In this document: positions 22,437-35,995 of the stretch, piece after piece
Layout of the letters: every line of letters starts with the position of its first letter
How positions within the stretch are numbered: position 1 is the first letter of the stretch
Assembly: GCA_930367205.1 (NCBI GenBank)
Contig: OV884012.1
Span: 51,047,239 to 51,111,238, forward strand
Length of the DNA stretch: 64,000 bases
Direction: 5' to 3'
DNA from: Acanthosoma haemorrhoidale
Lineage: Eukaryota > Arthropoda > Insecta > Hemiptera > Acanthosomatidae
Position numbers and translations under genes: made by a program
Notes under the pieces: model-generated
Database searches by the model: none
What the model was told of the DNA's origin: nothing
The model's input: only the letters and a program-made list of their open reading frames with translations

Positions 22437-25020
22437 TTATCATTTTCTTCCATAATCATTAATATCTTTAATTTATATTTTATTTCTTTCAATGGTCTAA
22501 CGACTTCCTTCTTCCTTGAAACTGTGCCGTTGATCTATTTTAGTGCCACCATTAATACAATCATAACAATCAAATTTTAAAATCCACAGAAAAAAGGCTA
22601 ATCTCAGTGAGTACTTATTCATGTGAAAGTGGATGCATTTGTTGATAAATCTATAAGCTTCAATACGTAAACCGTTTCAATATAACATATTTCATTTTTT
22701 TAGTATGTATTGTTGGATAACTTAAGTATGTATTATAATTATGTCAGTATTACTAAATTCTTAAAAATAAAAGGTTATAAATATATCTATATTATCATAC
22801 TTTAGATTTCCTCCTTTAACTATACGACATTGCTTCTACGAACATCAAGGCATTTTTATTTTCATTAAATTAGAAAAAAAATGAAATACAATCGAGATTT
22901 ATTGCTAGCTTGAAATTTATTTAATATTTTTTTATGATTTTGGATGACTTGATTGTTATTTTGTTTTGTTGTTAGTACGACTATCACAAATGTTAAATAT
23001 AATAAAGGGATATTATTGAGGTTTGGAGTTATCACAAAAATCAATCCCCCGGGAAGAAGAACCCACATCCATCGGCAACAAGGAGAACTGAATTTCCTAA
23101 GAGATAGGTTAGCCGAATGAAGGAGGAACTATTTCCGTCGGAGGCTATGAAATATTGCAGGGGAGAGGTCGGGAGATACAGGGTCGGATGAACCCTGGAC
23201 CAACTTGCGCCGAAACAGACCCCATTCCTTTATCACTCACTACCTTATCTAGTGTCTATTTCTCAACTCATATCTCCCCCTTCCTACTTTTCTTTCTCCC
23301 GCTATTTCATATCTCACACATTGAAAACATTGCAGCTCTAGCTGGGAATTAATACTTATCGTTCACACTGGTTATTGATCCGATAAAAAAAAAAAAAAAG
23401 ATAACACCTAAAAAAACAGCAAATAATATAAGTAACATTCCAAAGTATTGGAAAGGATTCGATTGTGATTCGTAAATGTGACATTGAAAAAAATAATAAT
23501 AATTAAAATATTAACAGTTTACCAATGTGGCACTATTTAATTAGCAATTATGATCTGCTGATGTTCGTGTTTCCCTGTTAGTTACTTAGTAAATTAGCTC
23601 AGAGTAGATAGGGACCGCACGTTATAATTAGCTGCTGTAATTATTTTTAACACTAGTAATTTTAAGGACCCATGTTTTAATGCATTTATCTTTGAGTATA
23701 ATACATGTAAACTCAACCTAGGCGAATTTCTATGTATCATCAGTAAAACAGAAATAAAGACATCTACACTTGGTAGGAAAGTTCAATCAATAGTATATTA
23801 TCAACGGTTTTCGTTAGCACCAATTAGTAATAATTCGAAGACTGTGGGCAAAGAAAAAAAAGATCTATTCTTTGTACAAGCCACTTAACTTTTCCTTAGA
23901 GAAGTGCTCTTCAAAGTTTCTTTTGTTCGAGTTTCTAAGACCCGAGAACGGTCAAGAAATGTCTTTGTTAGGACCTCAATTTGTCATTAGTAATTCAGTC
24001 TCTTGTCGGTTCGGTTGTTCAATGTTAGATAGGTTGGGTTTAGGTCCATTTTAAAAACTGAGCAGTTCCTGACTCAAAGATTGATGACTGAAAATAAATT
24101 GATATACATCATATAAACAATTCCTAGCTCACACATTTTTCAACTTAGTCTTCTGGTATGCTGCTTAGCAAGGTAAGAGCGGAGTATTGCCACCTTCCAA
24201 AACATCCATTAAGGGTTCTGCTTTATGGGTAAGGTAGTCAGATTTTAATCTCTGACCAAATGGGGCTGTATAAAACTACGCAAATATTACAGGATACATA
24301 TAAAAACTGGATAAGCAGGAGCTACAGCCGTGTTTATTGTTTCCTAATATGTATAGTCCTGGTGTATTATCTTTACCCTCCTTTTCTTAGAAATAAACGA
24401 ATCGTATTGCGTTTAAATAAAAAGGGGATGAAGACACATCCCTTCCTACCACTGGACGAGACCTCCGTCTTGGACATTATCAACCACGTATCGTTATGAT
24501 TCTTTTCTTTGAAATTGGTCATTTCATGAAAACGTTAGCATAATAGGCAATCGTCTTTCTTTGGTCGGTCCGTGTAAATGTTTTACGGTATGAAGCATCT
24601 AGCATCAAATTTAAAAATTATGTTCCGTAACACCTCACAAGCTGATTAGTTTTCGATTAAAATGTAAAAAAAAGAACAGAAAAAGTGAAAATTAAAAAAA
24701 TCCAAGGCTGTTTAGAATTAATTAGCGATTTTATTTTCTGATGTTTTTCCTGTAGTTAAAACGGTAATTAAAGGTTTTCATAAATTTTTTGTTCAATATT
24801 TTAGCTGTTTTTGTTTGTTCAACCGGCGGTTTTCTAAAAAGAGGCCGAGATGTTCTGAAAAGTAAAACAAATTATTTTGGGCCACTCTCACTGAAGAGAT
24901 ACTGGATAGATACTCACAAGATATCTAAACATATATTAACTCGCTGACTGATCTTTACACAACAATTTTTAACTTTCGTGACACTAATTTTTCGTGCGTA
25001 TTGAAAAATAATTTAATGTT
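22437..25020. other. AT-rich non-coding stretch
   Basis: Nothing supportable was seen. A slightly more GC-rich patch at 23040-23345 has no convincing reading frame, and the 79-codon ORF at 24260-24499 has no recognisable domain. Confidence 0.5.
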
Positions 25021-25036
25021 TACTTTCTAGGTATGT
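25020..25036 (+). promoter_or_regulatory. Candidate zero-length-exon (recursive) splice site
   Basis: TTTACTTTCTAG is followed directly by GTATGT; the junction is at 25030/25031. This joins an acceptor (pyrimidine-rich tract plus AG) to a donor with no exon between, the pattern known for recursive splicing in long insect introns. The tract is short, so the call is weak. Confidence 0.25.
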
Positions 25037-26300
25037 TTATTTGATTTGTAAAAAAGTTATTTATTGTTGTTTTTTTTATTCTATCTTTTTAGGATTATAT
25101 TTATTCCTCCTGATATTAGAAAATGTTTGTGAGCTTTACAAAATATACCATGAAAGGAAATAACGAAACATTTAAATAAAATATTTAATTCTTGAAGAAT
25201 ATGTGAGAAAATGTAGGTACGTCAAGTTTTTATCCATTAATAATGGATATATCTTGGCATTATTGATTCCACTCTTTCTACGTCCTTCTAAACTTATTTA
25301 GTTCGATTGTACGAGTAATAATGATAGTCAATAAATAATGAGTGATTGCTTATTCATCATTTAATAATGGGCTCAGGAACGAGAGAACAAGTTAAAATAA
25401 TTAGAAGTCCGTCAACGAGGTAGGGGTGGTAAATTAGCCGTAGAGTAGACTGACAGACAGGGACTGTCGCCGCAGCCAGGCAGATAAGGAGTCCCACCCC
25501 CGGTATCTGCGCCATCTACTGCCCTTCTAACGAGCTTTATCGCCTACCGCCTTGTCTTCTCTCTCTTTCCTCCGTCTAACGTCTCTTATCACTTCATAAA
25601 CCATTTATTGTCTCTCTCTCTCTCACACTTTTTCTGCAGTGTGACATATATACAACATCAAATATCACAAATTAAATTATAATGAAAAAGTTATGTTTAG
25701 GCCTTATCATTAAATATAACTTATCATGGGTTACATAAATTATTGACACAATTAAAAAGATCAATTATATTTCTAAAAGAAATTCGTATATTATAATACA
25801 ATAGAAATAAAACAACATCATAACATTAATTAACAAAACCACATATCTTTAATGTGTGATTTACATTATAAATTAAAAAAGTACGAAATGCTGTAATAAG
25901 GTTCATTCTAAATCTGACAGTACATGATATTATTAGAAACAAAAATATTTTTAAAACCAATGAGTTGAAAAACATTACTGTGGCCAGTTTAATGAATAAA
26001 ATAATTAATGTCAAAACCCGACATATATATTTATGAAAAATATAAAACACGTTTTAAGATTCATAAAATACAAACTAGATTTATAGCAACATTATTCCAA
26101 ATTCCAAAATGCAGAACCAAAACATTTCAGAACTCTTTTGTTACAAATTTAAATTTAAATTTAAAATACAATTTTATTTCTTGAACTCCACGTCTTCTTT
26201 TGTTATTCCTAATTACCATATATTAGCCTTCAGCTCGTATTTATTTAGAAATATCATTAATCTATCATTATGGATGATAGATAGTAAAATTTTTATATTA
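25037..26300. other. AT-rich non-coding stretch with a short GC-richer patch
   Basis: 25430-25560 is GC-richer and ends in a CT-rich tract (TCTCTCTCTCTC near 25613). No gene was recognised. Confidence 0.45.
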
Positions 26301-26307
26301 AAGTATT

Positions 26308-26347
26308 AATACTAAGAAGTTTTTTTTTTTTTTGTTACAGGTATGTG
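26308..26347 (+). promoter_or_regulatory. Candidate zero-length-exon (recursive) splice site
   Basis: A run of thirteen T leads to GTTACAG and then directly GTATGT; the junction is at 26340/26341. A TACTAAG sequence at 26310-26316 sits about 25 bases upstream of the AG, a good distance for a branch point. The arrangement matches the ratchet-site consensus of long insect introns. There is no evidence in the window for the host gene. Confidence 0.35.
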
Positions 26348-29300
26348 CCTCCTTATTTCCATAGAATAGAAAGAAATTAGGAACCATTGAAACTATTAAA
26401 TCAGTAAGTAACTTAAGTATTTATAATATTATAGGAAGCAGAGCGTTCCTCCCTCCCTTTTCTCTTAAGGAAACAAGCGGGTTTACAAAGACTCAGAAAT
26501 TGTACTCGTAAAGCTGTTCCATGATGCCAACGTGGTTAAAGAATCTGTATTTCAAATCTTTAATGAAACTTACTCTTCAAATCACTGTGCACTATGGAGT
26601 TCGCAATCCCTCTAATTCTGTACACCGGTCAGTACTAGCTTACTTTTATTGGTATTAGGAAAGGTGTTAGTCCTACAGACGATCCATTAACGAGCAACTG
26701 ATTGTAAATTTTTAGTCATCATTAATAGTTTTAAACTATTTTAAATAAAATATTACCAATCATGATTTTGAAATAACATAACTTTATATATTGTGAATAT
26801 CGGAAATTTTTGAAGCATTGAGGTGTTTAGAACGGAAAAAAATCAGTTTGAAGACTTTATTTTGTAAAAGTATAACAAAATGCACTTGTCGTTGCTAATC
26901 ATCTTAGCGAACCATCTTACATAATGAGCTATTAAACGAAGGATACAACGAAATAATACGGTAGCAAATTCCAACACTAGAAAATATATACCGATATATC
27001 AAATAAAGCCAAAAAAGGATGGCTTACCATAAACAGACTTATATTTTATTGGTGGAAAATAACCAGTCTACAAATAGCATGATCGGGAAAGGGCATTGGG
27101 TTGACTTTTGGAAAACCCCATTTCAAAAGCAGGAAGGTCACCTGCCGGAGGTAGGTCACCGAGTCAATAAGATAATTTGGAATACCTGCCTATATCGGTT
27201 GGAAGGCAAAGCAATAAATAAAGGAGATAACACTCCGGGAGAGGTAGTATGCAGTATCAAACACGTCGAGGTCCCCAAACAGGGGTCGGGATAACTTTTG
27301 GTATAAAACTCCCAATATTGTTGTATGTTCTATATTTTTGACTCAGTTCTTTCTGAAGTCCAGTGAAAGAATTTTTTTTTTTTGAGGAGGTAATGATTTA
27401 TTTAAATTTTGAATCCATTATTGCCATTACGGGTTGGATGTTATTAGATGAGCATGTTTAATCAACCCCTAGGTTCACACACAAAGGATGAACGTAAATA
27501 CAAAAAGGACAAAAAAAAAAAAGAAACGAAAAAAAAAACACTTATAAAAATATTAATTCCAAACTCCACCTTGGCTCGTCTTAGTCCTCATCAACTTTTA
27601 TCAGTATACCAAGCCAATTGAAGACATCACCAGCACGACCTTTAAAATTACCTATTATATCAGTATAGTATTACATATCATCATTGGGTATGTAATCATT
27701 TAACAAATTATTATTATTACGAATTATATTTCAATTTCATTTTTCATAAAAATTTCTTTCCTTAAAAAAAAAACTAATGAATTATTTCACTATAAAACGA
27801 ATTTATGGCTTTGCGATATTTCCCTCTAGGCTCTAAAGTTGTAAAATAACGGGTTAAATACTGTGCTAATATACATACGTGAAGAAAGAAAACGTTGCCT
27901 TCAGCCAGCTAAATATTTTTATCTGTTTAGCTCTTCATGTAAATTGGATCTTATATTCTTTATTAACATCACCAGCCCCTTATGTGATAATATTACTTAT
28001 TGTTTCCTTATGTTCCTTATTGTAACGTATTCTAACTATTGACTAGGACTATTGATATATAATATAATATATAATATAATATCTATAATATAGAATATAA
28101 CTATTCTAACTATTGACTATATAAAAAAAGTTTCTCTTTCTAGAAATATATTAAATCACTCTTGTCGTAGGAGTGATAACAGAACAACAAATTCACAATT
28201 AACATGAAATAAAAATCATCCTTAATTCTTTGTATGATATGGGGGAACGTAATTACCAATTTCCCAGCTTATTGCTTATTTACAACTAGATATCCAGGCA
28301 TGAAAGTTAAAATAAATCAACATCCGTTATCAATAAATTAATTGAGCTACTTCAACTTCAAATTTTTAAAAAGGACTTCATATTACATTAAATTAGTTTT
28401 GAAGAAAGTTACAAAAAGAAATAAAATCTTACAAAAAAAATTGTAGAAGTGTCTTTAAAATGGCTTTGTTAAATTTCGCAACAAAAAGGATGATCTCCAT
28501 AATAAATCATTTTGGAAATACGAATACGTCCACCGGTCACCGCGTAGGAGTTGAGAATTGATGGAGGATGGTTGGGTGGGGGGGGGGAGGACGCCCTCGT
28601 GACCCGGGTAGTAAATGGGTAATCGCCCTTCGGGGAGTTGGAGGTTGGGGCCCATGCAGTGGTCATTCAGCCGCACCTAAAACCGTCCTCTCGTCTGCAA
28701 AACCAATTGGAAATTAAACCGGGGTTTCCTGGCAGAGCTTTCCCTTTTCAGATCCAATGTAATTCTGTGCCCCTACTGACGAACACTCGCTTAATTGAAA
28801 ACAAGTAATATGTAGTGTGAAAATGAGGTTGTGAAAACGGTTAGCACAAACAAACAATGGTTTTCCGAAATTACTTCTCATAAACTTTTCCGAACTTCAC
28901 TTCATGAATTGGGTCCGTTCAAACATTTATCTGCTGATTACATTCCGCCAAACCCAAATCACTTTTAAATACTGGGCATTGGTGTTTCGTTTATTGTCTA
29001 ATTCTATGTAAAATAAATATTGGATGTAAAAGAATCTGAATTGAAAATAAAGTACATTCAACAAATGGCAAGATTATACGTTTGACTAAATACCTAAAAA
29101 ACACATACATAAAGAACAATGTATGTTTTATCCAACGATCGCAGTCGTACATATAATAGAATAGTTGTGATTTGTATTTACGATTTGTCTAGTACCTAAA
29201 AGACGGTTTCAGTGCAAAGGTATGAAATTTAAAGATATAGAGAACAAAGAACAAGAGGTTCTGGTAACATATCAAGTATTTTCTTCACGATCCTTTTAGT

Positions 29301-32300
29301 AGTTTTTAAAAAACTGAGGTGCCTCGTCCAAAAAATTGATTCCTCGCACTTTTTTTATTAGTTCATACATAATTAGTTCATTTATTATGTATTTCAAAAA
29401 TAATCAGATAATCGATGAAACGAAATATTTTCATAATAGCAAAAATAAGGTGGAGGCCATGACTTCTAGGATCATCTAAATTTTATGAGTGAAAGACTTA
29501 AGACATTAATAAATGTCAACTTATTTCCTTGGAGTTGCATATCTCATTTGCAACATTTGATTTTATACATGCATAGAGATTGTGAATGTTCTTATTTGTC
29601 ACAAACTGTTTTAAATAAAATTGAAAAAGTCACGAGCTATTTAAAAAAAAAAGTCAAATGTCACAAGCTATAAACGATTGATTTCAAATGTCACTAGGTA
29701 TTTATGATTGATTTTGAATGCTCCGCTACTGGATGACCAGTTGACGAATCTATAACTTTTTAGAAATATTCCACTGATTAGTGGTTCTATGTCCACCACA
29801 TCTCAGTGACTGGACATACAAGCAGAGTTGACTTTAAACAACATGCCTTCGGCGAGCCTCATTTACAAATTCTAAAGCAGTTATCGATTATAACATATTG
29901 AATATAAAATGTATAATTATCGTTGTCTTCTGTTTTATAAGGTTTCGGTAACAGTGGGTCAACACAAACTGACAGGTATTCAACTAATGAAAATCCAATA
30001 TATCAGTAATTGAAGCTCTATAGTTCTTTTGAAATTAACTATTATAAAAATTGAATACTAAACTTTTTTGAGTAGTGAACAGGTTTTACTAGAGAAAAAC
30101 TTTGTTGAAAATTAATTATCGTCAGTCAGCAGAACGGCATGAAAAGTACTAATTAAGTTGGAAAATAAAGTTTGATTACTTTCTAATTTAATTTACCGTT
30201 TAATAGTGTATAATAATTAAATTAACTATTTCTTTTAAGCAACTGATTTCTTGTAGATTGTTAGTATCCTTTATAATTGCAATACATATGTCAGTTAAAA
30301 GTTTTAGTGATATTACGCTTTCCTATTGGCTTCCGATAGAATTTTATTTTTTACTAATACGGTGTATGGAACTAATTAAGCTACAGATCAGTTCCCTCAC
30401 CATACATTTATTTATTTTTTTTAATGACAAAACTTTGTTCACACCAATGATCACATCAACTTAGAAAGTGAATGAAGGAGCATTATCAAATTACTTTCTT
30501 GTTCGTTTCAGTTACTTACTTTGAAATAAATAGCCGGAATCATTAACCAAAAATACCTCATTTTATCTTCGGAACAATCACGGTCACTGCAAACTTCATA
30601 TTATAGCTATTTTATTTGTAATGGCTAAAATATTTATATTATTACCGGCTTGGGAAGAATAAAGCATGAGATTTCTATCGGTTGCTTTCAAAACTTTATT
30701 TCTATGCTATATTAGAGATTATATATATATTTTTTTTTTTTATAGTTTCTTAACCACTAGTTTAGACTCTTAAGTTCAGAGCAGCCAAACTGGTTCACAC
30801 ACTGGTGAAAACATAAGGGATTCTGGATTAAGAAAAACATTCTGTGCTCGGGAAATCTACTTTTAGGGATAACTAGAGTGAGGCAGGTTAGTTAATTGAT
30901 ATGGTTTATGCTGTGATGTACTTGTTTTTCAAAAAAGTATATTACGTGGTAATTTAACTTTTGATATATCTATTTTATAAGATATCTAAACGTCGTACAA
31001 GCAAGCGTACAGCCGATAAAAAGAAACCTGTTTAGACCCAATTTCCTCAGACCAGGACAAAAAAAAATAAAAAACCATCCCAATAATAATTTGTATTTTA
31101 AACATTAAATATAATATATATACATGTTAGTTTCGAATTCAGAAACTTAAAGGAGGTGGAGGTTCTCAGGTTATAACTCGAACACTTGCACATGCAGTTT
31201 AGAACTGTAATATTAAACATATGTACACATTAGCTAGCGCTACAAATATTACAATAAACAAATAAAACTTATAACTAACCTGAATCAATACAATTGTCGA
31301 TAATAAGTGTTGACCATTGTCTTAACAAGAGTACCCATATTCAGGAGGTTACAACTCGGAGCGTCATTCGATCCTCGCGCGCTCTGTAGGGACATCTAGC
31401 ATATGTGCCGAAGTTTGGCGGTCACGTTGAAACTTACATACGTATATATCACATTTAGAATAGATTCCAATAATTGAAGGTATAGTTATATAGTCGCTTT
31501 GTAGCCCCTAAGAAACAGAGATTGCCTACTCTAGAGGGGCAGACTCGGCAACGCTGTGCGAGCGGGTAGTGGCTCTGCGGTTCATACTCTGCGGATCAGC
31601 GGCAATATAAAAAGGGATAAACCCACAGCCCGCTCCCTTAACAGCCATTTAGCGGCTGCTCTCGGCTCAACTTTTTTACTATCCCACTCCCTGTTATCTC
31701 TTCATTTTCCCATATCTCTCTTTATTCCGTTCTCACTATATTAAATATATAATGAACTAATAGAACAGAACAGGTCACTTTCACACGAGAAAAAATTTCA
31801 TCATTAAGCAGGTTGGCCTTGTTTTAACAAGAGTGAGTCATAAGAGCTTTATTGAAATAAGCTAGAACTTATCATAATTATAATATTATGCAACATAATT
31901 TGCTGCAGATTCATTATGTGACTTGGTATTTGTAAGTTGTTAGCAGTTAGTAAGTATTTATTACTTTGAATATACTTGTAATATACTTTTACAATCGAGA
32001 AAAACTTGAAATTTAAAAGTAAATAAAATGAACTAATTATTGGAGCGATAAAATAATAATAAGATATAAGTTTAATTTTTGTTCTGTTATACCGACTATC
32101 GTGGCTTCAAAATCACAAGTATATTGTGAATTGCGTTAATCTTAACAGCTAATTTAAGCTGATCGCTTTAAATGGAAAAAGTTACTAAGTACTTTCAGAA
32201 CCATTTTATGTATTATACAACAGAATAAGTACTCACATTATAACAGGAAACATGCTATGTGTACAGTAAGGCCTCACCAATCTTAGTGTGGGAGGACACT

Positions 32301-32575
32301 AACCTGCCTGAAAAAAAGCATTGTCAATTCTGAAAACTTTAACACTTGAGAAGTCATTAAATCACACTGGAATTACGGAATACCAATTTAAACTTCTAAT
32401 TACATAAAACAAGTTGCCTCGAGATTTTGTGAGTCCTAAACCGTGTCAACTGGTTCCACGCATAATCAAAGGCGAGTGATGAAAATTACTTTTAATGGGC
32501 TAGCAGAAACATAGACTGAGTTTCGCCAAATACGCTACTCGAATATACCATTTTACCATGTTCAGAGCACATTTG

Positions 32576-32578
<3 letters not shown>
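26348..32578. other. Long AT-rich non-coding stretch
   Basis: No gene was recognised in over 6 kb. Minor features are an ORF of 91 codons at 27019-27294 with no identifiable domain, a 17-base direct repeat at 28029-28045 and 28103-28119 around an ATATAAT-rich core, a GC-richer patch with a run of G at about 28575-28590, and a TATAAAAA box at 31606 listed separately. Confidence 0.5.
31606..31613 (+). promoter_or_regulatory. TATA-like box in a short GC-richer block
   Basis: TATAAAAA lies inside a GC-richer stretch (31540-31680) in AT-rich DNA, with the next 30 bases (GATAAACCCACAGCCCGC) GC-richer. This could be a core promoter of an element or host transcript. No downstream coding region supports it. 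Confidence 0.2.

Positions 32579-32666
<88 letters not shown>
32579..32666. repeat. (AT)n microsatellite
   Basis: About 88 bases of alternating AT with one phase slip near 32628. It directly precedes the insertion site of copy E. Confidence 0.96.
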
Positions 32667-32667
<1 letters not shown>

Positions 32668-32691
32668 TGATGTGTAGCCTTTTATCTATCA

Positions 32692-33116
32692 GCACAGTCA
32701 TTGCACTGCTCCACTCATCCCTATAATTCTCCTCGGAGACTGAAATGGCAGTGGCCTCGTGACCTGCTATAAATAAAGACAGTGGGAGTCCTAGCAATTG
32801 CCAGTTTCTCCAATCATGTCCTGAGCGTATGTGGCTCTCGCGCTCTTCGTCGGCCTCGCTCGTATTCGGTGGCGTGGCTGGTGGAGGAGCGTGGGGGACT
32901 TCCCAAGACTCCGCTTCCTCTTTTGCATGCAAGGGAGGCAACAACCATGTGTACTTGGGGGCCCCTGGGCTGTTTGTAAATATTGTATGAATGTGCGAGC
33001 GAATGATGAATTGTAAATATGGTATGAATGAAAACATTTATCTCAGTTATTTATTGCCTATTAAGTATTAAGGCAGATTGTAATTTCATCATAATAAAGT
33101 TGTTTATGTTTTTGTT
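32692..33116 (+). mobile_element. Family A-J, copy E: 425-bp 3'-end insertion with 12-bp target-site duplication
   Basis: The insert starts at GCACAGTCATTGCACTGC, runs through the conserved family 3' region and ends shortly after AATAAAG (33093-33099). It is flanked by a perfect 12-bp duplication, TTTTATCTATCA, at 32680-32691 and 33117-33128. The duplication shows a discrete insertion event. Copy E lacks all RT coding sequence, so it was moved by an enzyme supplied elsewhere. Its 5' end is within about one base of that of copy G. Confidence 0.9.
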
Positions 33117-33128
33117 TTTTATCTATCA

Positions 33129-35210
33129 AATCAATACAATTAGTGAATTTCCTACTCCGTAAATTACCAATCTTAAAACTACGTATAATAACGTCACTAA
33201 CAGATATTAGTTCTTTTGAAATTTTTATAATTAGTTGTTTGAGAAATTCCTTGTATACTTAATATATATAGCAGATACAATAGCGGAAAATATCTGAAAA
33301 AAAGTCGGTAAGTACCTCTTGACTAACCCTACTTTACACTACTACTTAATTTTCATTGATGGAAAATCCAACGCTTTATTACTAAGTTCGATTGTTGAAA
33401 ACAAAATATTATAATTATTCTATTGTTCGGCTTCCTTTTCAGTTTTGTGATGGGTTTTAATGCCGATAAAGAGGGCTATGGGCTAAGGCTAAGGCGTTCT
33501 AATTACTATAATTATGATTGGAAATTAGGTCATCCGATTGCTTTAAAAATGATCTATTTCAGAAGCAATTAGAGAAAGTTCGAACTCCATTGACTGCCAT
33601 TTATATTGACCAGTCAAAATAATTCTTCTAATAATAAAGGCTCTTTACATTTATATCATAATTATGCTAAAAGATGTAAAAAGTTTAGGTGGCCTATAAT
33701 TGATTATAATATTAAGTTTTTTTCACTTCCGATTATCGGTGACAGTTTTCATATAAAAATTATTTATAGCTCGCTATCCTATAACTTTGTGCCATTATCA
33801 TTAGTTTATTTATGAATTATCTTTCTTCTGTCTGAGTAAAACTAACTGTGGTGTTGGGAATGGTATAGTGCGATGGTATGAAGTACACACGCCATGTTTT
33901 ACTAAGTCTTAAGTAATAAATAAAGAGAAAATAAATTTCTTTATTAGTAAATACCAGTTCATATTTGCTGTTTTTACGGTAGTAAAGTAATGTATTTGGA
34001 CCTATAACGACTCAAATCGTGCGATTTATTCAGGAGTGCTGTCAAATATTCATCAGTGCAATTATTAAATACTAGTTTATTTGAGGATCAACTAAAAGAT
34101 ACATAAGTTATAATAATAAAATGACTGTAATAGTTATAATAGTAAATTGATTCATTAGTACAAATATATTAGTATTAATGTACTAACAATAACAATATAC
34201 CTATCGTCACAAGAAAAAACTTCGTAACTGGAGTATTGGTGAAAACCCAATTATGAGTAAGCCGATTTATGATGTTTTTTATGTAAAAAGTATACTGGTT
34301 AAAACCAGAAGTTTCAATGTTAAATGACCTGTCCCAGGAGTAGAGAAATCTTTAAATAAAGCAAGACAAACTGTCTCACATAATTTTTTCCAGACTTCGT
34401 GTTTGTTGTAAAGCAAATCAGCATTTTTCGAACTATTATAGAGTATACCTTAGTAATGCAAAGGTAACTTCATCATCATGTTTACATCCGATATCGTAAA
34501 AAATGCAATAACCTAGTCTGTCAACAGAGGAACCCTCCTCCTCGTACCTGAATAGACTGTAGATACAAAACATTTGCAAAATGTTGTCATGAAGACGCCT
34601 TGAAGCTCTGAGGCTCTACATTCCTACATGACAAGAGAGCTTTGAACGTGGGGTATAGCTACAACGCCTGTTGTTCGCCTAGCGAGTTATACCATTCCGT
34701 GAGCAATACATTGCTCCTCAATCTCGGCACGATATTAAAGGGTATTGAATAGTTTCCGAATGCATATTTTAATCTAGAATGATTATCCGATAAGGCTTCA
34801 AGTTGAGTGGACACACTGAGTAAAGTTGAGATTATAGGAAGTATTTTTCTCAATTTAGGCAATTAAACATACCTTGATTTTATAATTCTTAGATTTTCCA
34901 CCTCACTTATGCGATTTTTAAACGTAATTCCATCTAATTTTTAGTAAAAGGTATACTTTTTTTGTGAAATCTTCCTAAAATGTATTGATAACATTATTGT
35001 GCTCTCGACTAGTTTATTAAGAAATAGTATCTCTCTCGTTTTCAGTTTCTGTCAGTATTATTACTATTTATTTAATCACTGGTCAACTCAGCTGTTTTAA
35101 TTCTATTTGTGATGCGGTATTATATAATTTTAAATTATGTCCATAGGAATGTAAGGAACGTAGCACTACTAATTGCTAATATAGAATATTTGCATCGAAG
35201 TCAAATAAGT
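33129..35210. other. AT-rich non-coding stretch
   Basis: Nothing supportable was seen. Confidence 0.5.
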
Positions 35211-35823
35211 AATTCTATTCCTCTCCCTGTATCCGAGACAGTACAGTACTTAGGCTTCCATCTCGACAAAAGACTGACCTGGAACCCACATACGAGGCTA
35301 AAAAGACAAGAACTAAACAGACGCTTTAGACAAGGGTACAGACTACTTCAAAGGACATCCCATTTCTCAATAGAAAATAAATTACTAATCTACAAACTTA
35401 TACTTAAACCAATCTGGACGTACGGAATAGAGCTATGGGGGACAGCAAAAAAGTCGAACATCAAGCGTATCCAATCCTTTCAAAGTAATTAAACTGTGCC
35501 ACTCGTCCCTACAATCCTCCTCGGAGACCAAAATGGCAGTGACCTCGTGACCTGATATATGTGGGAGTCCTGGGATCGGCCAGTTTCTCCAATCAAGTCC
35601 TGAGCGTCTGTGGCTCTTACGCTCTTGCTCAACACTCCGCTTCCTCTATCACATGCGAGGGAGGTGACATCCATGTAGACTTGAGAAGTCTATAAGCTGC
35701 TTGTAAATACTGTATGAATGAGCGAGTGTATGATGAATTGTAAATATGGTATAAATGAGAACATTTATCTCAATTACATATTGCCTAATAATGCAGATTG
35801 TAATTTTAGCACAGTAAAGAAGT
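35211..35823 (+). mobile_element. Family A-J, copy C: RT C-terminus plus 3' UTR
   Basis: Family homology starts abruptly at 35211. For about 90 codons, to 35485, the frame is open and matches the RT C-terminal region of copies A and D (NSIPLPVSETVQYLGFHLDK, then GIELWGTAKKS). An internal deletion removes the end of ORF2, joining QSFQS to the 3' region near 35490. The 3' end has CAGTAAAG (35812-35819) in place of AATAAAG. The longer ORF reported upstream is a chance extension into flanking AT-rich DNA. Confidence 0.85.
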
Positions 35824-35910
35824 TTCAGATTTAATAACAATAAGAAAAAGTTCAGCAATATAGGATCACTGACTGTTATCTGCTTTCATTTCATCTTAAC
35901 TTTACAACTA

Positions 35911-35995
35911 CTTTCTTATGATAAAATTACAATCTGCCTGATTGGACATAAGTAATTGTGATAAATGTTTTCATTCATATTTCATGCCATCTAAG
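35911..35995 (-). mobile_element. Family A-J, copy I: short 3'-end fragment
   Basis: About 85 bases on the minus strand match the last part of the family 3' UTR (ATTACAATCTGCC, then the ATAAATGTTTTCATTCATA region). It faces the 3' end of copy C at a distance of about 90 bases. Confidence 0.7.

Noticed and set aside
24260..24499. 79-codon ORF with a possible membrane segment
   Set aside because: Random AT-rich frame; no context to support a gene.
27019..27294. 91-codon ORF with fairly balanced composition
   Set aside because: No motif or homologue recognised and no supporting context; it may be a decayed element, but this cannot be shown.
28029..28119. 17-base direct repeat around an ATATAAT-rich core
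   Set aside because: Probably a local slippage or tandem duplication; no element features.
32492..33037. 181-codon minus-strand ORF
   Set aside because: It runs through the (AT)n array and the antisense strand of copy E's 3' UTR; the Tyr-Ile repeat part is microsatellite translation.
33568..33582. GTTCGAACTCC, similar to a tRNA B box
   Set aside because: No A box at the required distance upstream.
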